Of a stretch of DNA of 64,000 nucleotides, positions 32,270 to 44,958 are shown in pieces. The translations under genes were made by a program, and so were the position numbers. The stretch spans positions 248,001 through 312,000 of the forward strand of contig MU270051.1 in assembly GCA_021432635.1 (NCBI GenBank). Direction: 5' to 3'. Every line of letters starts with the position of its first letter. Position 1 is the first letter of the stretch. The stretch is from Thozetella sp. PMI_491. Taxonomy: Eukaryota > Ascomycota > Sordariomycetes > Chaetosphaeriales > Chaetosphaeriaceae. The notes under the pieces are model-generated. The model saw only the letters and a list, made by a program, of their open reading frames with translations, was not told the origin of the DNA and did not search any database.

Positions 32270-33364
32270 ATGACCGCAGATACGCTCTCCCTTCAAGGAA
32301 AGGTTGCCATTGTGACCGGCTCTGGCCGAGAGAATGGCATCGGCGCCGGGATTGCTTGTGCCCTTGCTCGCAATGGTGCCCAAGTGGTTGTCCACTACGT
32401 CTCCGACACCACCGCCCCGCGGGCTTCCCAGGTCGTAAAGAAAATCCAAGCGCTCGGGGGCCTGGCGGTTGCTGTGCAGGCCAACATCCTGTCGCCAGAG
32501 GCTCCGTCCAAACTGGTCCAAGCTGCCCTCGATACCTTCAAGACCGACAAGATAGATATCCTAGGTACTGCCCTCTTCCTTCAACTTACACCATCTGGAA
32601 CATCCGCTAAGCCTCGCTGGATAGTCAACAACGCATGGGGTGGAAAGCCCGTCGGGTTGATGGACGCAAAAGCCCAGCATTTTGAGGAAAGTTTCGGGAC
32701 CGCTGTGTTTGGCCCCGTCTTCTTGATGCAGGCCGTGGTTCCCAAAATGCCTCGCGGCGGAAGGATCATCAACATATCCAGCATCGAGACCAAGATGACG
32801 ACCATAAAAATGCCGCTTTGTACGTGGATCCCTCCTGACGTCTGTCTCACTTGAAGGTTCCCTGACCCTCGGTTGCTCAGATGCTGCATCCAAGGCTGCC
32901 ATGGATGTCCTTTCTGCCACCGCAGCTTTCCAGGTATGGCTCTCCATGCCGGTCATTGGCCCCTGCTCTCGCTGACATTTCCCAGCTTGGCAGAGACCTC
33001 GGGATCAACATAAATAGCATCCTAGCAGGGCCCGTCACTGCAACAGATATGGTTCCGCCTGGACGCAAGGAGATGCTCGCATCGCTGGTATTGCCGCATA
33101 CCAAGGCAGAGGAGCGTGTCGCCACCGTCGAGGACATTGCTGATGCTGTGCTGTTGCTCGTGTCGGAGCAGAGTCGATGGGTCAGTATTGCTGTGTTCTT
33201 TATTGCCCCGCTTTCGTCGAATACCGGGAGCATTTGAGCTCCTGCTCTTGAGACATGCTCCGGGTAGCTACATAAACATCTATTCCAGGAATTTACTAAC
33301 ACTCAGGTATGGCTAGATAACCGGGCAGTCGATCTCGGTCAGCGGTGGTATTTTGGTCAACTGA
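32270..33364 (+). CDS. short-chain dehydrogenase/reductase (261 aa)
   Basis: Five exons: 32270-32564, 32625-32819, 32881-32933, 32986-33180, 33317-33364 (786 bases). Classical SDR layout: cofactor loop VTGSGRENGIGAGIA near residues 16-30, NNAWGG (NNAG-like), the catalytic Ser in INISSIE, the YAASK motif (Tyr rebuilt across an intron, T+AT), and C-terminal ITGQSISVSGGILVN. It is soluble, NAD(P)H-dependent and acts on an alcohol or ketone not readable from sequence. The 60-base first intron is a multiple of three without a stop, so unspliced mRNA stays in frame. It is convergent with a transcription factor gene, stops 41 bases apart. An SDR completes abscisic acid synthesis in the described fungal cluster; this one lies about 6 kb from the second P450. 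Confidence 0.85.
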
Positions 33365-33405
33365 TAGCCTGCTGTCGACAACTTCTACCATTTGACCCGC
33401 TGGGG

Positions 33406-35117
33406 TCATCCAGAATGCATGTTCATCAGGTCGAGATCTACAAGTACAATTGGTTCAACGATATGCTGCTCAATCTCGTGACAGACTCTCTCGAAACCAG
33501 GGTCAAGTAGTACGTCGATCCATAGGATGCTTCTGGCCACCTCAGCTGCCTCCAGTGAGGTTGTAATGTTCGCCTCCTTCATTGCTCGTGTAATTTCGAC
33601 CATCTGTTGCTTTTGAGTAGGTCCTTTTCGAGAGCAGGCGATTACCATGTTTGACCAGATTCTTAATGCTGGAGTAGTATGAAGCCTGGACATGAGCGGG
33701 AGGAAGGCCAAGAAATGCTTCATATAAAGGTTCATTTCGTCGGCGAGCAACGAGAAGCCCTCCTTCAACCTCGCAAGGAGAACTAAAAGGGTCAGCCGCA
33801 CCATCTCGCGGGTCAGCATCCCAGGGTATGAGTTCTCCTCAGTCAAATCGCTCTGGGTAGAGAGCCTTGTCATGGATAAGACAAAATGCGCTGCAGGCCG
33901 GAGCAGATTGGTCGACTCAATGCCGCTCTCCCAGAAACTTGGCCGGCTCGAATTCTTGTTCACGTAGACAGCAAGGCGTGCAACCTTCTCGAGGGCCACC
34001 AAAGCTTCTTTAAAATCGCTCTGTAGCTGCTCCGAGTGAGATAACAGGCTCGTGAAGGCGTGTGGTAGCTCTTCAGCGTCTGCAGGGGTGCTCTGGAGCT
34101 GTGCTAGCAAGGGAAACCTTGGCGGTGCATCTTCCACCGCGGCATGAGAGATATCAAACCTGATAAGAGATGTTAGGGCCAATTAGTGTGTGCGGCTTAG
34201 GAATCAGAGGCCATACCAGCTTGCGAACCGCGGTACAAAGTGACTGAGGCCTTTGAAGCCCCCACGAGCCTGCAGGACGCGTTCCAGGCCGTCCATGTGG
34301 ACGATGCTAAGCTCCCACCGGCCGATGCTTGACTACCAATCTGTCAGAGATAGCGTGCACAAGACCCAAACGGTATTCCACTTACCCAATGGCAAACTAG
34401 TCCTAGGATGGTGGTAATGATGCCCTCGGTAGTGCTCTCCCACGCGTCGGCAAGCCGGGTGACAACTTGCTTGAGACACATGCTATAGTATCTCGTCGAC
34501 TCAGCAGAGGCCGAATACTCGAGATTTTTCTGGCTTGTGACGTGCTGAAACAAGAAGAGCGACGCGTTGGCCAGGCAGAGGTAGTATGCCGACGGGTCCA
34601 AAACTGCCATGGCGAACCACTCGTGACGGAATGGCCGATACAGAAGGCTCGCTTCTCCCTGCACTGACCGGTGTGAGCACCGACGACCGCATTGAGGAAT
34701 TCCGGGGCACACGGCAGCAGCCGAAGATGCAAACCTACTGAAGCAGAAGAGCTCTCTTGCCCGTCTATCCGGCTCCACAGCGTATATGCCAAGATGAGGG
34801 AGCTCTCGGGGAATATGTTTCCCCAAAGAAGCCGAGCTTGGCTCGATGCTGGTTGGTACGCGAGCAGCACTACTGCCGGGGGATCCATCTCCTGCCGCGT
34901 TATTGTCGTCCCGCAGCTCTGCCGTGGAGACTTCAAGCGCTACAGTGATGAAAGCCAAGTCGGGTCGCTTCCGCCGAGCCTTGGCCGTGGCCGCCATGGC
35001 CCGGCTCCGAATAGCCTTCTGGTTGCATCGCAATCGGAAGTCGTCTGGATGCGCTGCCGTTATGAACAAACGCTCTTCGCTGGGCTGAGCCACATGTCTC
35101 TTTCGTTTTGAAGGCAT
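33406..35117 (-). CDS. fungal-specific transcription factor-like protein without visible Zn2Cys6 domain (533 aa)
   Basis: Three exons: 35117-34386, 34332-34217, 34159-33406 (1602 bases). The N-terminus MPSKRKRHVAQPSEERLFIT and the basic DDFRLRCNQKAIRSRAMA are typical of proteins often labelled 'tachykinin family', which carry the Fungal_trans_2 domain but no zinc cluster. The middle domain has EWFAMAVLDPSAYYL and WELSIVHMDGLERVLQARGG, the helical core of that domain. Such proteins are nuclear and thought to regulate transcription, sometimes of nearby clusters. No CX2CX6C motif is present. The piece around residues 150-190 reads openly but might hide an intron. It sits between the SDR and the beta-galactosidase and could regulate either. 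Confidence 0.7.
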
Positions 35118-35571
35118 CCGAGGATTAGGGCCCAGTGGAGGCTGGGCGGCTGCAGTGGGCCTTGTGTGCACCTGAATGTCTGTGCTGCTCCGCAGGGGGA
35201 TGTGAAATTTGTCAAAGGTCCAAGGCAGCCCGCGCGCGACTTTTGTAGCGAAGGGGTTGTACATAGTAGTAAAGCACTTAGAGCGGGGCTCATCCTCCAT
35301 GAGCGCCACAGACGCCTGTGCCGTATCGCGCCCCAATACTAAAGAGGAAAAGGCGATTGGCAAAGAGATGGACAAGTCAGAAATTACATACAGGCAAGGT
35401 AATGCGGCTCTAGGTAATCTGGACTCTAAGATGTACACACAATGTAGTAGATGCCCCCCTTTCCCCAGTGGTGAGCCTGCATTTCTTTCCTGGTTTCGTC
35501 TCGCGAGGACAGGTCTGCAGCTGCTAGAAACAACTATGAACAGGCCAGTACCCTCTCGCCCCTGCCTTGAC
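35118..35571. other. intergenic, promoter of the transcription factor gene
   Basis: 454 bases between the transcription factor start and the beta-galactosidase stop, both on the minus strand. Frames continue upstream of the chosen Met at 35117 but lack family resemblance. Confidence 0.55.
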
Positions 35572-38500
35572 TTAGTACGCACCGAATCGCTCGGCCCACA
35601 CCGGCGCTGGGGACAGCCCCGGGTGCTGGAAGGAGGACTGCACCACCGCTTTAGGTACCAACTTCAGTCCGTCCAGCCTCGCGCCCTTGGTGTCCAAAGC
35701 CCATAGCATCAATGCCACCGTATTCTTGCCCCGGTGGTTCAGAATGCCCTCTGGTACCGGGAACTGGGTCTGCGGGCCTAGATGCGAGATCAGTTTCCCG
35801 AATTGGTAGCCGTTCACATACAGCACTGCGCGGTAGTTGCCCGCCGGCTGGGTCGAGTTTCGGAGAGGGAACGGCGCGGTGGACGGATTGGAGGTGGAGT
35901 TCGCCGCCGAACGGGTCCCGTTGGCGAAGACGAATGAGAGGGGGACGTCCCATCCCTGCGGAATGTTCAGGTCAAAGTCGGCTGTGAAAAAGCCTACCCC
36001 GGCGGAACTGATTCCCTGGAGCGGGCTGCGGCTCTCCCAGTCGGTGGTCCGCGGCAACGGCTGGTGAAGGCCCTGGCGCTCGGCGTACAAGCCGCCCTCG
36101 TTCAGCGGCCCGCGGTCCTTGTCGAAGTAGTCCTCGCCGCCTATATTGCCCGTCAGCTTCCACCTGATCGCCGTCCCGTCGTGTCCAGCGAGGCTGTAGT
36201 CCAGGATGCCCCGCGGATGCTTCGTATAGTCGTATCCGGCTGCGTTGTTCTCGTCGTTCCCCATGTGGTCGATGAGAATGGTGAGGATGTAGGTCTGTCC
36301 CACGACGAGGGAAGAGCGGCCCACGGTCTGGCTGTGGCTCGCCTCTGAAGGTGATCCCGCCCAGCTGCCCAGGAAGGTGTCGTTGAGCCAGATCGAGTGG
36401 GCATAAGCACTGCCCCCTTGGGTCCGCACCGTAAAGTTGAGATAGGGCGTGTTAGCGACAAAATACCCTCGGTAGATAAGTGAGCCGGTATGGAATCCAT
36501 AGTCGCCGGCATACAGGTTGACTGGCGTCGTCAGTCCACGCGGGTTGTTCGTTGTCGTCTGGCTTGCGTCTGGCCAACTAATGTCATCGTAGGTCGAGTT
36601 AAGCTCGGGCAGGGAGTCAATGTACTTCCACTCCAACCCCTCCAGAGAGGGAACCGAGACGTTCAGGGGCACAAAGTCAAGAGTGCCTAACAGAGTGCCG
36701 TAGCTCGTCTCCTCGAGGAACATTTCGCGGCCATTGAAGTAGATATTATCTACGATGACGGGCGCCGCAATAAGCTCGAGAGAAGCTGACGCATTGACAT
36801 CACCGCGGATATGGAGCGAAGAGCCGTCCAGATATGCGCTGCGAATCAGGTACCCAGCCTTGACGACAACCTGGCTCTTCGACGGAGAGTAGAAGTTCCC
36901 GATCGGAGCTGGCGCAGGTAGCTCGACGGGCCAGATGCCATACGCCTCGTTTCGATCGAGAAGATACACCGTCAGGCTGGAGCCGAATCGCAAGACCCGT
37001 CTCTGTGGTAAGGACTTCCAGTTGACCACCAAGTTTGACCCTCTGACCTGCGTAGTCACATTGGAGCCATAGATAGTAGGAGTGCCCACCCTTCGCGACA
37101 GCGCAAACTCGTGGGTCTCGTTCGGACCAGCATAGAGTAGGAGTACTGGCCCAGACTCCGTTTTGACGATAGAAAAGACCTCTGCCGTGGTATACAGCAG
37201 GCTGACAGACCCAACAGCTAAGTTGGTGGTGTGGATCTTCGCATCCCGGCCATTCAAGACAAGCTGCCCCGTGAGCTGGGGCACTGTTATGTTGCCAGAA
37301 CTGGTGAGAACCTGGATTCGGTACCGTGTCACTGCCTTGCTCCTGAAGTCTGCATGTCTCACAACATAAAAGTTCGGCCCACTCCCGTTGGATCTCAGCG
37401 GTGTCACGTTGATGTCAGCAGGAGTCCCCAATGTGCCATTTCTGGATACACCAGGAACTGCGCTCAGATATGCGGGTACGGACTTGAAGAAGTTAGCTTG
37501 CAGCTTCTGCTCGCTGTACTTCTCCCGGACGACTTGGCGGTCTTCTGTAATGGCCGCTCCGTAGTCGTAGCTTGTGTAGCCTCCCGGGTGCCCAAGGTTG
37601 CCCCAGTTCGTGCCTCCATACGTCTATTTGGAGTTCTGTCAGCCCGCATCCGTTTGCGTGGCTTGGAAGGAATAAATTACCATGTAAAGATTGATTATCC
37701 TGGCACCGATGCTGTACAGGTTTTTGTACAGAACCCTGGCGGCCTCATGGTTAACTAGGGCGGCACAAGCATCCTCCCCCGAACCGCCCCAGGGGTCAAA
37801 TGAGCCCCCCTGAAATTCCAGGACAGAGAAAGGGGTCGATGGACTCCATTTTAGATGGCTTTCTCGATACCCTAGGGACCTTTGGAACCCAGACTCGGGC
37901 CAATTGTCAGGGTTTGCACCTGCTCACGACATCAGCATGCGGGGAGCATAAGGAGAAAGGGTGAGTAATGCTGACAGCTAAATCCCAGAGGGTAGTCATC
38001 GATACCATAGATGTCGACCGAGCCATTTCCAGCTCCGGCCCGGAAGCTACCACCGTCACGGTTGTCATTATCAACGAATGGAACCACAACCCCAACATCC
38101 CGGAATTGTTCTTCGACGGTGCCCATATAGTCCGAATTCGTCGCATTAGGGAACGCTGCATCGCCTACCGCTCCCGAGAACTCATTTTCCGGCTGAAAGA
38201 GAATCACCGGGCCGTCCGGCATTTGAGCATTGGCGATGATCTCCCCGATCGTCCTCGTATATAGACTCGTTGCATCGATGAAATCTTGAGAGCTAGTTCG
38301 TAAACGGCCGCTCAAGCGCTGAATCCAGCCTGGGAACCCCCCGCCTGAGACCTCAGCGTTGATGAATGGACCGGGACGGGCAATCAAGTAGATGCCCGCT
38401 TTCTTGGCGGCAGCAAAGAACTTGTCGAGGGCGAAGATACCGTCCTTGACGATGGTTCCGGGACTGCCTTCCAGGAGCGCCCAGTCGACATAGAAAGAAA

Positions 38501-38834
38501 CGCCGGTGAAGCCCATAGCTTTGATCTTCTCAAAGATATCGAGCCAGAGGTCTGGGACTGGTAGGCGGAATGGATGGAACTCTCCAGAGAGAATCATCAC
38601 CCGCTCACCCCTGATCATGAGGGAGTTGCTGTCCCAGGATAGCTGCAGATATCAGTCCGGATTCTAGCTTCCGTCACAGACTCCCCCAGCAAAAATACTT
38701 ACGATCCCATCCAGAGTAGCATGACTGCTCTGTCTTTCAGCGGCATCGGCTGTACCAGCGATGGGAGCAATAGCCACAGCTGAGCTCCCTAAGCACCCCA
38801 AGGCCGCCAGCTGGGCGAGCAACGACCAACGCAT
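35572..38834 (-). CDS. lacA: secreted GH35 beta-galactosidase (1029 aa)
   Basis: Four exons: 38834-38703, 38642-37976, 37919-37681, 37623-35572 (3090 bases). A signal peptide (MRWSLLAQLAALGCLGSSAV) leads into the GH35 TIM barrel: MILSGEFHPFRLPVPDLW, FYVDWALLEG, YLIARPGPFINAEVSGGGFP, the acid/base region VILFQPENEFSG, then VLEFQGGSFDPWGG with the nucleophile Glu, and NLYMTYGGTNWGNLGHPG. Downstream beta domains follow, ending in the jelly-roll part with PAGNYRAVLYVNGYQFGK. Length matches fungal secreted beta-galactosidases (about 1000 residues). It removes terminal beta-galactose from plant cell wall galactans or xyloglucan outside the cell. A TATA-like box lies about 210 bases upstream. The symbol is used by homology to Aspergillus lacA. 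Confidence 0.93.
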
Positions 38835-41800
38835 TGTCTATCCTGTACTTTCGAGTCTCCGGCTAGGGTGAACTGCAGGCTTCGTTGGGCCAGGCTTAAG
38901 GTCACCACGATTCCAGGAGTTAAAGCCACTCTAGACAACTTGAACAGTTATCTAGCGGCTTTTTATCTTCCGCTCTACAGGCCTAGAGTGGACCGGTTCG
39001 ACTTGAATAACGTGTGCATCGCGCCATCTACGAAGCTGGAGGTTTATATTGCTCCTGTACACCAGAGGCTCCCGCAGCCGGGAGATATTTAGGCTGTCGA
39101 GGGACGAATACTTCATCGCGGGGCAGCTACATACACTCTGCTCTGCCGAACTCTTCCGGTCCGAAGCAAGTGCAGAGAGGTAGGCGAGGCCAAGATAGCC
39201 AAAATTAGACGCGAGGATGGTGGGGGAGAGGCAGGGGAGGAGGGGGCTGGAAGGCTGCACTTCAAGGCCAATGGAGCTGTCAGGACATGAGGGAAATGTT
39301 TGCTTCCAAGGAGTGGGTGAACTGTTTGTAATACGGCGAAGCGGTTAAAGTCTACACATCTCGGGCATTCCCCGTGGGTTTATACGGAGTAGAGACCGAT
39401 CATGGGAAGGTCGAAAGGGCGGAAGCGGAGAGCGACTCGTTCATCTTAGATGGTGTTGTCCTTTGCACTCATGCATATGGTAGTGATTTCCAGTGTCTGG
39501 TTGGATGGCAATGCAATACGGTCTACTTCCCACCCGTCGCCAAAGTGATCGCCGTCGGGACACCGTGCCGACCAAACGTGCGCCCCGATGCACGAAGCCA
39601 TAGGTCGCGTCTCAGCTCTGACGACAAACACTGATTGCGACGGGCTAGAGGATTGTGACGAGATAGAGGGCTTGTCATCCTCAAGCCACCTGGGTACTAT
39701 TCCGCCCACATGCAACACGGGGCTGAGATCAAGTCACGGCTTAGCCCACTCGGCGCCGTCCACGGATGCAAAATGGTTTGAGCCACGCCGTGAAATTGCA
39801 CTCGGTGTTTAGCGCGCCGCGTTGGTGAGCTGATAACGAGCGCAGCTGCTGTGATAAAGTCGTGTTCCACCGCAGCCTTGGGGCGGATTGCCAGGACACC
39901 CCTTCCTTCCTTGGGGGCGTTGGTATTCAGCTGAAATAGGAGGGGGGGCAGCCTACCGTGATCCAAAGAGATCCAGAGTGTGGTACGGGACACTTTGAGG
40001 GACAACGGACGAAGGTCAATCGAGAAGGGGGTGAAGTACGTCTCAGATGGTTCCAGTTTCGTGCCCACTCTCCACAACAAGGCCAGTCGCCTTGTAAAGG
40101 AGGATTACTAGCGAAAGGGATGAGGCAGGATTGTGCTTTTCCCTCCATGGAAGACCGGCACATGTAGGTGAACATGTTCGAACTCTGCGCGTAGGGTCTC
40201 AGACTCAAGCGAGGTGAACCCGGGCAGCCGGGCCTGGCGGCGATCGCTGCCTACCCAGGCCCGCATTGCATGTAATTTCTCAACCTGCTCCATCACGATG
40301 GCGCAGGCGACCGACCCTGGTCAACGGGAGGCGTTGCGAGAGGTCGAGCCACTGCGTCGAACATCGCGCTTCTTCGCGCTTCTGCAGTGATTTGCGATCG
40401 AGGAAAAAAAAGCACCGACAATATCTTCCGTGCGCTCTGGCTGAAGCAGTGGGTAAAGTGTGTTGGCCATGCCATAGCGTCTAAACCCCTACTTCTTGCA
40501 CCAACGGGAAGGAAAATGTTGGCCATCGAGCGAATGCGCAGCCCTAGCACTGGCTCCAACGCTTCAGTTGAAAGGGGTACCTACGTGCCTAGGCTGATTA
40601 ATCGCATTAGAAATGGATGAGCAAGTCTGAATCCGCCAATGGTTCTGGATATACTGTTCTTGGCCGATTGCTGGATCCCCGATGGAGCAAACTCGCGTCC
40701 CGGTAAGCCTTGCTCGCCAACCTCGGCTCGGACGGCCAGCACCTAACCGCAAGGTTGAGGAGCTATTCCTGGACGCTGATACACGCGACCCTCCAGATAG
40801 AAGAGATACGATCTCATACTTGGTGGTTTTTAGACATGGTTAGGTGGCCACCAATGGGAGTGCAGACCCCATACGGCACTTGGGCGAAACCAAACCGGAA
40901 GAGCCTTCTCCATCAATGACAGCGGGGGAAGAAACGAAAGCCGGCAGCAAGACGAGGCCATCCCATCACGTCATGCGTCCATCACCTAGCACGTCCGGCA
41001 CTTGGGAGAGCGAGAGGTGCTATATCGTTTGGTGTCAGGGAGCCCCCCGGTGTGGTGCGTGACTTTGTCATAATATCTTAGCAGCCCCCACAAACAAACG
41101 CCAGTTGGGCCTGAAACCGCCTTGGAAGAAAAAAAATAATGATTACGTCTTGGCCCCCCGGTACCTGAGCACCGATGTGCAGATGTCAGGGGTAGAGGCG
41201 CCAGCTCCACACGGTAAAGAATAGCCATGACCCATCACTCTTGCTAGTTGGGTCCCGTTGGTGAGTGGTCGCGGAGGCGCCGCGTCGGCATTTGGTTGAG
41301 CAAAAGGGGAGATGATGGCCAGCCCAAAAGCGGCAAGATAGGTGATGTGAGGCAACCGCGACGATCGGGTCCCTGCCAATGTCGATGAGAGGTTTCAGGG
41401 CCAATGGCGATACCTCAACGCCCGGTTGCCATCGTGACGGGACCGTGTGCCGATGACGACGGCCCCGATCCGAAGAGGATATCACGCCGGCATCACATGG
41501 CGGAGGTCAGTTGTGCTTTCGTGGTTTCCTCCGAGCAGGCGGGCAACAGCCGCCGGCGCGATGACGAAGACCTGCTGCAAGCACTTTACTAGAGACAACT
41601 GGAGGTGGTGCCGCGGCGACCCCTCGACTAGTCCCGATTTGGTCTAGCATCAAGCCCCTGCCGCTCTCCCAAGGGGACCGATGAGATTCGTGAGGGCTGT
41701 GGCTGAGGGTGCAAACCCCTGCGCAGATCTCCCTTGACACAGGGCCCTGTTGGCGCATCGAACGAGAGGCAGCCATACAGAACCTGCCGGCCAAGCAGAA

Positions 41801-43704
41801 GTTCGACGAAAGAATTTCCGCGTGTTATGCAGAAGGGAATTCCCTGCACAAGAGGATGTAGATACGAACAAGCAGACGCGGCCCACCCATCTCCCCGACC
41901 CGGATTATTTGCTCGGCACTGCTTTGCTGGCTTATTCTGCCCGTGTATCCGTCAGCCTGGAGTGAGCAGCAACTGGACTGCCCGACTTGGTGCAAAGGGA
42001 TTCGATATTCAGACGACTAGGGCCAATAGCTCTCCAGATATACGGCATACCTGTCCAGATGACCGCTTCGCACTACAACGTAGCAATGAGGCGGGCAGCG
42101 CCAGCAACCCCGCCAACCGATGGATGCTGCTATTGACGAGTGAAACCCAGTTCGACGGTTGCATTCAAGACACCGCTATCGCTCCCACGCTCCCAAAGTC
42201 CCCAGAATTCTATATTGAGGCGGCAGGCGTGGTTGTGGGGTGGAGCACGCCGGGACCAGCGTTGCTACAGTACAGCCTGGGGGGCGGGGGGTTGCGAGCG
42301 GCCTGGAGCGAGGGACCACCCCTTTGACACCGCGAGCCCGGGAAATCGAACTTGGGCTGGCATATACCAGGCGGGTGCTAATGGCAGCGGCGCGCATGAG
42401 GACCAGCTAGGGACCAGGCTTTGGGGGGGAGGATTCGTCATGAGCAAGTGACGAACCACCGAGGCTCCAGCAGGTCCAGACGTAGCGCAAGGCTCTGCGG
42501 TGCCCAGCGTCAGTCAATACTGGACATACGGGCCGGCGTTAATGGACGAGCAAGAAGGCACCGATGACCATCGTTCTCCTCTCCAGTGTCGCGCGGATGG
42601 ATTCGCCTTCTCACCCTACGCACCGCTTAGGAAGTCAGATCTCGTAGTCATGACGGTGGGGTAACACGTCGCAGTCGGCGAGATTGGCAAGCGGTGGAAG
42701 TGCCGAAGGATGAGGTAGGTCGAGAGAGTCGAGTCGAGGCGACGACCGAATGCGGCCAAGGATGGGCCACGACGGATTTGGATTGAGAAGGGTGACATGG
42801 ACGACGCCGGATCGCGGCGCCTGCTGACTGGTCAATTGGAGGGGCTAGAAGATGTGCATGGCATTCCACACACGTTCTCTTTCCCCTCCGTGCCATCGTG
42901 CCATCGCCTCTCTGCCTCCGCCCCCGGTCAATTAAGAGCCAGGGGTGCAACCGTATGCTGTGGGTCGCGACAGGGGTGTCGCTCTTGCCCTCGTCCTACC
43001 TTAGTCTGTGGTGCCCATGCCTGTCATGCCTTCCTCCTGGGCCGTGGAGTTTGATTGATTCGGTGGCTTGGTGCATCCCTGAGGTCAACTCGCCATAAAC
43101 CTCAATAGCCTCCCGGCGTCCGCTCTCTTCGCCCTTCTCGTTTGACCTCTACCTCAACCACCTCTTCAGTGAGATATCTGGTTGCTTCGTCAACATTTGG
43201 GCTTTTCCCCGGGCCTAGCCCTTTCTCTTCTTACCCACTCTCTTCTCCCGAGGCTGTGGTCCTCCTTCGTTTCGTCGTTTCCGGCAGCACCTCCCGAGGC
43301 TCTCCCCTCCACCCTGTACATATCGCCGTTTTCATCCAGACCCTTTTGGTCCGCTTGACTCATTTGAGGAGCCCGGTCACCCAGTTCGATGCTCGATCTC
43401 TGGTGAACATCACAGCTCACTTGACTGCTCTTGTCTCGCAGCGACAACGTCAACTTATTCACCACCAACCTCGCCAGCTGAAAGGGACATGGATATCGTG
43501 GCGGCGCACTGAGTAACTTGGTCTTACCTCTCACCCTTACCTACAACTGTGTGATCCACGTGGAGGACTTCGATCCATCTCTTTGGAACCGACTGGAGAG
43601 GAAATCCGAAAAAAAAACCAACCCTTCGCCGGATTTTTCACTTAGACGCCTTCCTCGGGACCACCCACGCAGTTTGCCCAAGCGCCACTGCCGAATCCTT
43701 CACG
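38835..43704. other. 4.9 kb stretch without a recognisable gene
   Basis: Lies between divergent starts of the beta-galactosidase and the CFEM gene. Many short frames exist on both strands, none with a domain, a signal peptide plus splice pattern, or transposase features. The last ~600 bases are pyrimidine-rich (CTCTTC, CCTCC runs) and probably form promoter and leader of the CFEM gene. A tRNA-like remnant near 42332-42395 was considered and rejected. Confidence 0.55.
39043..39050 (-). promoter_or_regulatory. TATA-like box upstream of the beta-galactosidase
   Basis: On the minus strand the sequence reads AATATAAA, about 210 bases before the start codon. A sequence match only. Confidence 0.3.
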
Positions 43705-44958
43705 ATGCACGTCTCTCTCGTGCTCATCATTGCAGCTGCTGCTCTCAGCAGTACGCAAACTATCGACAGTCTGCCTGCGTGTGGAGTGAGTTTTGCCCTC
43801 GCGCCTCCCCCTTTCCTAGCGGCTTGATCTCGTTGGCCGCCGCCCTGCCGGCCGTGAGTTGGGCTCGTTCTCCTTGGCAGTGCATAGGGGGGCCCAGCCC
43901 AGGACCCGGGCCGCCCACCAAGAATAAGCCGCCCAAGAGCCTGCATACAGTGACTAACACATCTGCAGCAACAATGCATTAGCGGTGTCAAGGCGGAGAG
44001 CAGCTCCCTAGGCTGCCCAAATGGCGAGCTGAAGTGCCTCTGCGGCATCGCCAACTACAACTTCGGCATTCGGGACTGCGCCATCCAGAATTGCGGTGCA
44101 GACATTGCGTCTACTGTGACCAACGCTGCGTCTGCGGAGTGTGCAGGTAAGTTACCCTCGGACCCTCCCTGCTTGAGGAGATTTCGGCGCTCGTCAGGGA
44201 TGATGGGTTAGCTAACACCGGCCAAATAGCTGCAACCGGTGGCGCGCCCGCCAACACGGAGCTCCCAGCTACCCCGCCGGCCAGCACTGCGGCGGTGCCG
44301 ACCACTTCCGCTCCGCCTCCGCCTGAGTCCAACCTCAGCACTGCGCCGGCTCCGACAACGACGGCCCCAGCCGCGAGCGTAGCTCCGACCGTTACGACCA
44401 GCTCTAGCTCGACAGCGACCAATCCCTCGGGTGTACGTAACTCCGTAGCAATACCATCACAAAATGTACTAATTAATCCCTTTTAAGCAGTTCACCACGT
44501 CTGTCTCATCAACTAGCAGCAATAAATCTGTAGCGTCCGGCGGTGCAGACGGAGGAGTCTTTGCTCCTACCAGCAGTGCCTCCGGCACCACATCATCTAC
44601 CACGAAAGCCTCGTCTTCTGCCACCACTGCTGCATCGAGCGACACCGCTGGTACCTCGTCTGCAGCTGCCAGCACGCTTTCTCTGGGAGCAAAGGCCGGT
44701 ATAGGAATCGGTGCAGCCGCAGCCGCCAGCGCAGTGATTGCCCTCGCGGTCTGCATGGTCGTACGCAAACGTCAGAAGCGGCAGAACACGACATACCTGA
44801 CGAGCCTCAAGATCTCGGATCCTCTGCCCGGTAGTGGACGGAGTTACGCCAACGACCATCACCACGCCCAATACGAAACTGGGTTGAGCGACTTGGAGAC
44901 CAAGAGCCGCCGGTATGAGGACATGGTGCCGCGGACCAAGCCTCGACACATGGTCTAA
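43705..44958 (+). CDS. CFEM-domain single-pass membrane protein (309 aa)
   Basis: Four exons: 43705-43785, 43969-44146, 44230-44432, 44491-44958 (930 bases). A signal peptide (MHVSLVLIIAAAALS) leads into a complete CFEM domain with all eight cysteines: LPAC, QQCI, LGCP, LKC, LCG, RDCAIQ, QNCG, AEC. A long Ser/Thr/Pro/Ala-rich stalk follows, then one membrane helix (AGIGIGAAAAASAVIALAVC) and a basic cytosolic tail (RKRQKRQ...). CFEM proteins bind heme or sit at the cell surface in adhesion and iron uptake; this type with a membrane span and tail may act as a surface sensor. The 183-base first intron splits the CFEM domain between its first two cysteines. The mature domain lacks the usual Asp before the third Cys, so heme binding is uncertain. 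Confidence 0.88.

Noticed and set aside
41734-42327. 197-codon plus-strand frame in the second gene-free stretch
   Set aside because: Composition looks random, with no domain, and it conflicts with equally long frames on the other strand.
42332-42395. Minus-strand tRNA-like element with a GTTCGATT box and near-pairing ends (6 of 7)
   Set aside because: The T-stem does not pair, total length is about 64 bases and the anticodon arm is unclear. At best a decayed remnant or chance.
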